The position numbers and the translations under genes were made by a program. Source: Bacteroidales bacterium (GTDB lineage Bacteria > Bacteroidota > Bacteroidia > Bacteroidales > UBA7960). From it: DNA of 5,029 nucleotides. Below, one piece after another: positions 1 through 5,029 of the stretch (positions are counted from its first letter, which is position 1; every line of letters begins with the position of its first letter). The notes beneath the pieces are model-generated. The model ran no database searches. It was not told the DNA's origin and saw only the letters and a list, made by a program, of their open reading frames with translations. The stretch spans positions 1-5,029 of the forward strand of contig SKTQ01000220.1 of assembly GCA_007122505.1 (NCBI GenBank), in the 5' to 3' direction.

Positions 1-35
1 AAGCGCGATCGTTTAAGCTAAACATTATTGTTTTC

Positions 36-67
36 CAAAGATACATTAATTGATTTAAGCGAACAAA
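36..67 (-). promoter_or_regulatory. Candidate leftward Bacteroidota-type promoter
   Basis: Read on the minus strand, TTTG (67-64) is followed after 20 bases by TATCTTTG (43-36). This matches the known Bacteroidota primary-sigma pattern of a -33 TTTG and a -7 TAnnTTTG about 20 bases apart. Transcription would start near position 28-32 and run off the left edge, implying a divergently transcribed neighbour outside the window. The match is seen directly, but the function is inferred. In AT-rich DNA such matches also arise by chance, though both elements at the right spacing make this one better than most. Confidence 0.4.
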
Positions 68-109
68 ACATGATGGCTGATGATCGAAACAGCAATATTC
101 TGATTAAGA

Positions 110-125
110 GATTAAAAAATTAATC
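110..125. repeat. Perfect inverted repeat, possible operator
   Basis: GATTAA, four A bases and TTAATC form a perfect 6-4-6 palindrome. A further direct copy of GATTAA lies just to the left at 102-107. The palindrome covers the place where a -33 element would be expected for the -7-like sequence at 138-145, so it could be a regulator-binding site. It lacks a following T-tract and GC-rich stem, so it does not resemble an intrinsic terminator. The repeat is certain; any regulatory role is conjecture. Confidence 0.35.
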
Positions 126-137
126 CTTAAAACAATA

Positions 138-145
138 TACTTTTG
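138..145 (+). promoter_or_regulatory. Candidate -7 element for the operon
   Basis: TACTTTTG matches the Bacteroidota -7 consensus TAnnTTTG. No TTTG or TTG is found at the expected distance upstream (about 112-119); that place is occupied by the palindrome at 110-125. If used, it would give a 5' leader of roughly 110 bases before the first ATG at 262. It is the best rightward match in the leader, but with only half of the bipartite signal it is a weak call. Confidence 0.25.
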
Positions 146-261
146 TCAAAATGTTTTCTTATTTTTACACAACAGTATTTCCTAGTTAAATAAATTCATG
201 CGCTTGTCAGTTATGATAAGAATCGAAACCAATTAACTATTTAATTATAAACACAAGTCAT

Positions 262-2607
262 ATGCAAACAAAACTACTTTTTTCAAACAGGAGCTGTCAT
301 CTTCTTTTTTTCCTTGCAGCATTTGTACTTTTTATGATGGTTCCAAATGCAACTCTGCATGCCGACGATCTTGAGATGGCAGAAATCTCTCTTACCAAAA
401 CAGCGGATGTTGAACATTTTGAGCAAGCTGGTGATGTAATCAACTATACCCTGTATTTCGAAAACACGGGAAATGTTGTTTTAACAACAGTCATTCTTAG
501 AGATGACCTCACCAACGACGAATGGCAATTTCCATTTTTGGACCCCGGTGACTCAGAATTGGTGACTACCAGCTACACGGTTACCCAGGAAGATGTTGAT
601 GCCGGCATGGTAACCAACATGGCAAAGGTTGAAGGTGTTGCACCCTCCGGTAAGAAGGTGGCCGACATAAAAGTGGTCACTGTTACCTTAGACCCTGAGG
701 CAGTTGTTGGTGCCATCCAGATTGCTAAAACTGCTGACCCCCCGACCTTTGGAGGTGCAGGCGATGTAATAACCTACACCATTGTGGTTTACAATGTAGG
801 AAGTCTGCCGCTTACCAATCTTTTCGTGAAAGATGATCTTACACTTGACGAGTGGACACTTCCTGATTTTCCGGTTGGTGCCATGGAAGAATTTACCACA
901 TTTTACACCGTAACCCAGGAGGATGTTGATCATGGGTCCATCGAAAACACCGGTAAAGCCGAAGGAATTGATCCCTTCGGAAGAAAGGTTGGTGAGTTAT
1001 ACCGGCTTGTCACAAACATTGATCCGGACTTACCCGATCCAACATTGGAAATAACCAAAAATGCCGATACCCCAACCTACAATCAGGCAGGGCAGGTTAT
1101 CAATTATACCATTACTGTTACAAATACGGGTTTCTTTACCATTTTCGATATTCATGTTGAAGATGATCTCACACAAGAGTCATGGGATATTGAAGTTCTG
1201 GCACCCGGCGAAAGCGAAGTCTTCACAACGTCTTACACGATCACCCAGGAAGATATGGACTATGGCAGTGTAACAAACCACGCCACAACCTCTGGTACCG
1301 GATCAGAAGGCACAGAGGTGGATGCAGAGGTTGAAGAAGTGATTTTTGTGGACCAGGATTTGTTTCCCGGAGAAATCAGTATTACCAAAACAACCAATAC
1401 ACCTACCTATGCAGCAGTAGGTACAGTGATTGAGTACCATATCCTGGTTGAAAATACCGGCCAATTTACGCTGACATCAGTCAATATAACTGATGACTTA
1501 ACAGGTGAAGAATGGTTTATTGAAGTTTTGGCCCCCGGCCAAAGTGAAGTATTCAACACATCTTATACCATTACCCAAAATGATATGGACGTGGGATATG
1601 TGACCAATATCGTTGAAGTTACAGCTTTTGACCCACTTGAAAATGAAGTATCAGACAGTGATTCTGTTACTGTTAATGCAGTTAATCTGAACGCATCACT
1701 GGATGTCTCCATAACGGCAAATCCCTCCTCGTTTGATGCCGTTGGTGACGTGATCAGCTTCGAGGTTGTTGTGCTGAACAACGGTAACCTTACGCTTAAC
1801 GATATCGATGTGATGATGGTTATCGGTGGCAATTGGTTTATCTCACTGTTAGCACCCGGCGCAAGCGACTCATTTACAACATCATACACGATTACACAGC
1901 AGGACATGGATATGGGTTCTGTGTTTAATTATGCGGAAGCCAACGGCTTTTCATCACATGGTGACACTGTCTTCGGAAGCGCGGAAGTCGTTGTAAATGC
2001 TTCGGAAAGAATAGCTGATTTTGCCTTTTCCTTTACGGCCAATCCAACCGTATATGTTAAGGAACGAGATGTTATACAGTTTTCTATTGAGATTGAAAAC
2101 ACCGGAAATTTAACAATCATTGATGTTGATATTGAAGAAGAATTGACCGGAGGCAATTGGTTTATTCCTGTTTTAAGTCCGGGTGAAAACGAAAGTTATT
2201 CAGTCAGCCATACAGTTAGTCTTTCCGATGTTGACAGAGGACATATTAATAACAGGGTGTCCTTTAACGGCTTCGATCCTGATGGCAATCCGCTGTCTGA
2301 TATCATTGAATTATCCGTGAATTTCATGAGAGTTCCCGGAGGTCTCACACCCGGCACAGGGTTTGACGAAGTGTTTTATATTGATGGGCTTCAGTATTAT
2401 CCGCAAAACACCCTTCGAATATATAACCGACAGGGGACCCTTGTTTATGAGGCATCCCCATACCAAAACGACTGGGATGGTATTCCAAACCGGGGAAGGA
2501 TTATTACCGAGTCCGACGGAAGATTACCGGCAGGGACATATTTTTACTACCTGCAGCTGGAACCCGGTGAAGAGCCATTCTCAGGCTACATTTATTTCAT
2601 TAAATAA
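262..2607 (+). CDS. Secreted repeat adhesin-like protein, T9SS type B C-terminus
   Basis: This 781-residue protein is probably an extracellular stalk or adhesin. Residues 1-34 form a signal peptide (hydrophobic core about 13-28, cleavage likely after LHA at 32-34). Six tandem Ig-like repeats of the DUF11/DUF7507 type begin near residues 41, 151, 261, 371, 479 and 585. Typical units contain a KTA/KNA-type opening, a YT..V.NTG strand, DDLT..EW, PG and a YT(I/V)TQEDxD signature. Residues about 691-781 are a type B T9SS sorting domain of the CHU_C family, with NR.G, NDWDG, LPAGTYFY and SGYIYF motifs. After Sec export the T9SS would carry it to the cell surface. The mature chain has no cysteine and is acidic, as is usual for such stalks. 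ATG 262 is the first start after an in-frame TAA at 217-219 and has only an A-rich leader. The following PorP/SprF gene, 18 bp away, is its likely secretion partner. No catalytic domain is visible, so adhesion is inferred from architecture. Confidence 0.9.
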   Translation: MQTKLLFSNRSCHLLFFLAAFVLFMMVPNATLHADDLEMAEISLTKTADVEHFEQAGDVINYTLYFENTGNVVLTTVILRDDLTNDEWQFPFLDPGDSELVTTSYTVTQEDVDAGMVTNMAKVEGVAPSGKKVADIKVVTVTLDPEAVVGAIQIAKTADPPTFGGAGDVITYTIVVYNVGSLPLTNLFVKDDLTLDEWTLPDFPVGAMEEFTTFYTVTQEDVDHGSIENTGKAEGIDPFGRKVGELYRLVTNIDPDLPDPTLEITKNADTPTYNQAGQVINYTITVTNTGFFTIFDIHVEDDLTQESWDIEVLAPGESEVFTTSYTITQEDMDYGSVTNHATTSGTGSEGTEVDAEVEEVIFVDQDLFPGEISITKTTNTPTYAAVGTVIEYHILVENTGQFTLTSVNITDDLTGEEWFIEVLAPGQSEVFNTSYTITQNDMDVGYVTNIVEVTAFDPLENEVSDSDSVTVNAVNLNASLDVSITANPSSFDAVGDVISFEVVVLNNGNLTLNDIDVMMVIGGNWFISLLAPGASDSFTTSYTITQQDMDMGSVFNYAEANGFSSHGDTVFGSAEVVVNASERIADFAFSFTANPTVYVKERDVIQFSIEIENTGNLTIIDVDIEEELTGGNWFIPVLSPGENESYSVSHTVSLSDVDRGHINNRVSFNGFDPDGNPLSDIIELSVNFMRVPGGLTPGTGFDEVFYIDGLQYYPQNTLRIYNRQGTLVYEASPYQNDWDGIPNRGRIITESDGRLPAGTYFYYLQLEPGEEPFSGYIYFIK
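382..2322 (+). repeat. Six-unit coding tandem repeat array (~330 bp units)
   Basis: Six protein-level repeats fill the first gene: about 382-690, 712-1020, 1042-1350, 1372-1680, 1696-2001 and 2014-2322. Anchors such as the NTG motif recur at residues 68-70, 178-180 (as NVG), 288-290, 398-400, 506-508 (as NNG) and 613-615. The first three steps are therefore exactly 110 residues (330 bp), followed by 108 and 107. Units 1-4 keep the DDLT motif. Unit 5 has MMVI there and unit 6 has EELT, and both share GGNWFI. Unit 6 also loses the TQ of the TQEDxD signature. Synonymous positions differ widely between units, so the duplications are old. The fold is expected to be a beta-sandwich; this comes from family knowledge. 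Confidence 0.92.
2332..2604 (+). other. Type B T9SS C-terminal sorting domain (CHU_C family)
   Basis: The last ~91 residues of the first gene match the gliding-motility-associated C-terminal domain that targets proteins to the type IX secretion system. Visible landmarks are LTPGTGFDEVFYI (695-707), LRIYNRQG (718-725), LVYE, YQNDWDG (734-740), LPAGTYFYYLQL (755-766) and a final SGYIYFIK. Two landmarks are altered. The usual TPNGDGxND segment is a shorter TPGTGFDE, and the usual NRWG is NRQG. The loop between WDG and LPAGTY also seems longer than usual. In SprB of Flavobacterium johnsoniae such a C-terminus needs a SprF-type partner, and here a gene of that family follows directly. Confidence 0.88.
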
Positions 2608-2625
2608 TCCAATAAAACTATTGTC

Positions 2626-3594
2626 ATGAATTTAAACATACTTGCCATGAAACATGTCAGCATCATATTGTTTCTCTTGCTTTTTCTGATGCCGGGCCAA
2701 TCTAAGGCCCAGCAAGAACCCATGTTTGGCCAATACATGTTCAACGTATCGGTTATAAACCCTGCCCAAGCCGGTGGAAACAATGCAAACCAATGGGGTG
2801 TACTTAGCAGACATCAGTGGTTGGGAGTAGATGGTGCCCCTGAAACACAAACTGTATTTGCCAATTTCCGTTTACCACGGCGCTTAGGAATGTCTGTAGG
2901 GATCCATCATGACAGGTTAGGGCCTGAGGTGCATTTACAGCTTCAAACAGACCTTGCCTACCACGCAAGAATATCCGACAATTTCAATATCTCCGCGGGT
3001 GTCAGGTTAGTGGGTTCACATCTGAGAGCTAATCTGACTGATGTTCCGAATGTTGATCCAAACAACCCAATTTTTAACGATGACCTGTCAAGCGGGCTAA
3101 TGTTCAATGCTGGCGCAGGCCTTCTTGCTTACAGCGATAAAGCCTTTTTTGGTGTTTCTGTTCCCAAAGTGTTCAGGACACAGATGACCGTCAGCGATTC
3201 TGACTTCCGAAAAAAACAGGCTACTCATATGTTTGCTTATGCCGGTCTGAATATTGACCTGTCGGACGAATTCCTGTTTATCCCGTCAACCATGTTCAGA
3301 TATGTGGATGATACACCCATACAGCTTGATCTAAATACAGTTTTCAGTTTCCGTAACACGCTTGATTTCGGGCCAATGATCCGAACCAACTTTACTGATG
3401 CAAATGACTGGTTCGACGCAGTCGGATTCCTCATTGGAATTCAATTTCTTGAAAAATGGTATTTCGGATACATGTACGAATATCCTTTGAGTGACATTCA
3501 GAATCTGACAAAACAAACCCATGAAGTTACCCTTAGGTTCTCATGGGATACAGTTCGCGAAACGTTCATCAGGTCACCGAGATTTTTCCTGTAG
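2626..3594 (+). CDS. PorP/SprF family outer-membrane protein
   Basis: This 322-residue product is a full-length member of the PorP/SprF family (usual length about 300-340). A signal peptide ends near QSKA|QQ (28/29). It is followed by the family's N-terminal hallmark QQEPMFGQYMFN (29-40), then INPAQAG (44-50), RHQWLGVDGAP (62-72), RLGMSVG (86-92) and LGPEVH (98-103). The rest is alternating beta strands ending in a short RSPRFFL tail, as expected of a small outer-membrane barrel. Family members are T9SS components or cargo-specific partners; SprF is needed to export the adhesin SprB. Its place 18 bp after a type B cargo gene suggests that role for that cargo. The second in-frame ATG at 2647 (residue 8) also leaves a good signal peptide, so the start is uncertain by seven codons. 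No Shine-Dalgarno sequence is seen at either. The exact orthologue cannot be assigned because these genomes carry many paralogues, hence no symbol. Confidence 0.92.
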   Translation: MNLNILAMKHVSIILFLLLFLMPGQSKAQQEPMFGQYMFNVSVINPAQAGGNNANQWGVLSRHQWLGVDGAPETQTVFANFRLPRRLGMSVGIHHDRLGPEVHLQLQTDLAYHARISDNFNISAGVRLVGSHLRANLTDVPNVDPNNPIFNDDLSSGLMFNAGAGLLAYSDKAFFGVSVPKVFRTQMTVSDSDFRKKQATHMFAYAGLNIDLSDEFLFIPSTMFRYVDDTPIQLDLNTVFSFRNTLDFGPMIRTNFTDANDWFDAVGFLIGIQFLEKWYFGYMYEYPLSDIQNLTKQTHEVTLRFSWDTVRETFIRSPRFFL

Positions 3595-3623
3595 TCGGAA
3601 TTCAAATTTTAAAAAATATACCC

Positions 3624-5029
3624 ATGAAACGAATTTATACAAGCATAATCATATTGTTTGCCATGGTACTGATGGTGATTCAACCATCCGCAATGGCGCA
3701 AAGGAACACGATACCCGAACACCTTGTAGGCGTTGATCTGCAGTCGCTTCAGAAACTGTACCAGGAAAAGATGGAAATGGAGCCGGATTCCATGCTGGGA
3801 CTGTATGCAGACCTCCTGTTTTTCAAAGGCGACCTGGAAGAATCTCTGCGAATGTACAGAAAGGCAGACTCCCTGGATCTGCCATTGAGCACAGCTCAGC
3901 AACGAAATTTTTCCCATGTCGCCAAACGTCTGGGTCAAACTTCCCCATTCGATCAGCAAACAGGATATTTTTCTGAAGGATGGCAGCCATTGTTGCGGAT
4001 CAATGAGCATTGCATCAATTCTAACAGTGAGGATTTTGCACCGTTCGTATGGCAGGATTTGATATTTATCACTTCTTCAAGAGCCGACACCAAAAAACGG
4101 CAGCGAAACAAATATGCATTTACCCGCAATGCATTCCTGAATATTTATGCTTTTGACGCCAATTGCAACAGACGAGAAAAAGACTTCCTGCCGCGCGACC
4201 TTAACACCAGTCTGCACGACGGCCCCATGGCTATCGCTAAGGACACATCACTGGTAGTAATAACAAGAAATTTCACTCAACCAAACGAGCAGGGTCTGCA
4301 GAATCTCTATCTCGCCTATTATGTAAAAGAAAACGGAGAGTGGGGTGAAGAGCAAATGTTTCCATTCAGCGATCCGGATCATTCCATGCAACATCCTTTC
4401 TTTGATGATAACAACAGTATACTGTACTTTTCATCGGACAGGCCCGGAGGGCAAGGAGGATTCGATCTGTATAAAACCAGATGGGATGGAGAGAACTGGA
4501 GTGACCCAGAAAATCTCGGACCTGAAATTAACTCCGTATATGATGAAGTGTTTCCGTCATTATCTCCCGACGGGCACCTCTTCTATGCAAGCAACCATAT
4601 TGAAACAAATGGTGGACTCAGCATCGTTCTCTTCAAAGACAACACCCGCTTCTTGCTACCCGAACCTTTCAACACAATGTATGACGACTTCGCCATTACA
4701 TTTCTTGATGAAGCATCCGGCTACATTTCCTCAAACAGAGGGCTAGACGCTTTCAATGATAACATTTTTCATTTTGATATGCGTCCGATACCATTTGTTC
4801 TGCGTATCGTGGATCCGGAAACAGGGCAACCGATCGCGGGCATGAATGTATCGTTCCAAACAGCAGATCCGGCAATCGAAGGAACAGCGGTGACTTCAGA
4901 AAGCGGTGAGGTGACTCTTTTTGAAGCATATGAGCAGCCTTTGCCAATAAAACTTACGCTAACAAAAGGAGGCTATCTGCCTGTAGAAGAAGAAATTTTG
5001 GCTTTCAACCGGGAAGACGAGCGCTGGAT
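3624..5029 (+). CDS. PorE-like/OmpA-family PD40 protein, 3' end missing
   Basis: The frame is open from ATG 3624 to the right edge (468 complete codons, no stop), so the C-terminus is absent. A signal peptide ends at PSAMA|Q (25/26); there is no lipobox cysteine. Residues about 57-85 resemble a TPR (LYADLLFFKGDLEESL and following). A PD40-type beta-propeller spans about 120-385: SEDFAPFVWQDLIFITSS (135-152), LHDGPMAIAKDTSLVVITRN (197-216), LYFSSDRPGGQGGFDLY (267-283), NLGPEIN then DEVFPSLSPDGHLFYASN (297-324) and GYISSNRG (366-373). Residues about 389-465 resemble a carboxypeptidase-regulatory-like beta domain (LRIVDPETGQPIAGMNVSF). This order matches PorE-like proteins, which end in an OmpA peptidoglycan-binding domain and total about 640-700 residues. 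That last domain is predicted here, not seen. Lying 29 bp after the PorP/SprF gene, it could tether the outer-membrane partner to the cell wall. Confidence 0.88.
   Translation, partial: MKRIYTSIIILFAMVLMVIQPSAMAQRNTIPEHLVGVDLQSLQKLYQEKMEMEPDSMLGLYADLLFFKGDLEESLRMYRKADSLDLPLSTAQQRNFSHVAKRLGQTSPFDQQTGYFSEGWQPLLRINEHCINSNSEDFAPFVWQDLIFITSSRADTKKRQRNKYAFTRNAFLNIYAFDANCNRREKDFLPRDLNTSLHDGPMAIAKDTSLVVITRNFTQPNEQGLQNLYLAYYVKENGEWGEEQMFPFSDPDHSMQHPFFDDNNSILYFSSDRPGGQGGFDLYKTRWDGENWSDPENLGPEINSVYDEVFPSLSPDGHLFYASNHIETNGGLSIVLFKDNTRFLLPEPFNTMYDDFAITFLDEASGYISSNRGLDAFNDNIFHFDMRPIPFVLRIVDPETGQPIAGMNVSFQTADPAIEGTAVTSESGEVTLFEAYEQPLPIKLTLTKGGYLPVEEEILAFNREDERW

Larger units (their letters stand above)
1..261. 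other. Non-coding upstream region, AT-rich
   Basis: I see no convincing gene in this stretch. It is clearly more AT-rich than the coding DNA to its right. It contains a candidate leftward promoter at 36-67, a perfect palindrome at 110-125 and an isolated rightward -7-like element at 138-145. An in-frame TAA at 217-219 closes the frame of the first gene, so that gene cannot extend further upstream from an ATG. The octamer ATCGAAAC occurs twice (83-90 and 222-229), which may be chance. On the minus strand an ATG at 25-23 opens a frame that runs off the left edge, but with only eight codons visible it cannot be called a gene. Confidence 0.75.

Noticed and set aside
83..229. ATCGAAAC repeated at 83-90 and 222-229 as a regulatory box pair
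   Set aside because: An eight-base match in 260 bases of biased composition is weak, and the flanks do not match. I saw no third copy.
688..933. Minus-strand open frame of 81 codons, and short plus-strand frame at 1061-1273
   Set aside because: Both lie inside the repeat array in other frames, with no domain and no independent start signal.
1563..1907. Minus-strand open frame of 114 codons
   Set aside because: It is antisense to repeat units 4-5 of the adhesin-like gene. Its Ser/Thr-rich translation is what antisense of such beta-repeat coding tends to give.
382..2322. CRISPR array or mobile-element repeats
   Set aside because: The periodicity is ~330 bp, protein-coding and divergent in DNA. 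There are no short identical repeats with spacers and no terminal inverted repeats.
2363..2629. Plus-strand 88-codon frame overlapping the sorting domain and next start
   Set aside because: The in-phase frame encodes a clear CHU_C domain ending at the TAA at 2605-2607, so this is a shadow.
3595..3623. Terminator between genes 2 and 3
   Set aside because: The gap is AT-rich with no GC-rich stem-loop followed by a T-run. The 18 bp gap at 2608-2625 likewise shows none.
3521..3736. Plus-strand 71-codon frame bridging genes 2 and 3
   Set aside because: It overlaps the conserved C-terminal tail of the PorP/SprF protein and the signal peptide of gene 3, and has no family features of its own.
3609..4010. 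Minus-strand open frame of 133 codons
   Set aside because: It lies opposite the start of the PorE-like gene, whose signal peptide and TPR-like sequence are convincing. The minus-strand product shows no recognisable domain.
4345..4746. Plus-strand open frame of 133 codons
   Set aside because: It is an out-of-frame shadow inside the PD40 propeller coding sequence; its translation shows no family features.

Overview
The window looks like chromosomal DNA of a member of the Bacteroidota. All three genes belong to families tied to the type IX secretion system (T9SS) found in that phylum. The intergenic DNA is AT-rich, starts are preceded by A-rich stretches rather than Shine-Dalgarno sequences, and candidate promoters fit the phylum's TTTG / TAnnTTTG pattern. 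Genus cannot be told from the sequence.

Layout: positions 1-261 are non-coding. They hold a good candidate leftward promoter (36-67), a perfect 6-4-6 palindrome (110-125) and a lone rightward -7-like element (138-145). Three co-directional genes follow with gaps of only 18 and 29 bp and no visible terminator, so they read as one operon. Gene 1 (262-2607) encodes a 781-residue secreted surface protein: signal peptide, six tandem ~107-110-residue Ig-like repeats of the DUF11/DUF7507 type, and a C-terminal T9SS sorting domain of type B (gliding-motility-associated CHU_C family). Gene 2 (2626-3594) encodes a 322-residue PorP/SprF-family outer-membrane protein. Gene 3 (3624 to the right edge, incomplete) encodes an exported protein with a TPR-like segment, a PD40 beta-propeller and a carboxypeptidase-regulatory-like domain. 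This is the order seen in PorE-like/OmpA-family proteins, whose OmpA peptidoglycan-binding domain would lie beyond the window.

Inferred joint role: gene 1 is an adhesin-like stalk exported by the T9SS through its type B C-terminus. Gene 2 is its dedicated PorP/SprF partner in the outer membrane, as SprF is for SprB in Flavobacterium johnsoniae. Gene 3 may anchor the assembly to peptidoglycan. The arrangement is a recognisable T9SS type B cargo-partner cassette rather than an unknown system. The less usual points are the atypical sorting-domain sequence, the gradient of repeat divergence and the structured upstream region.
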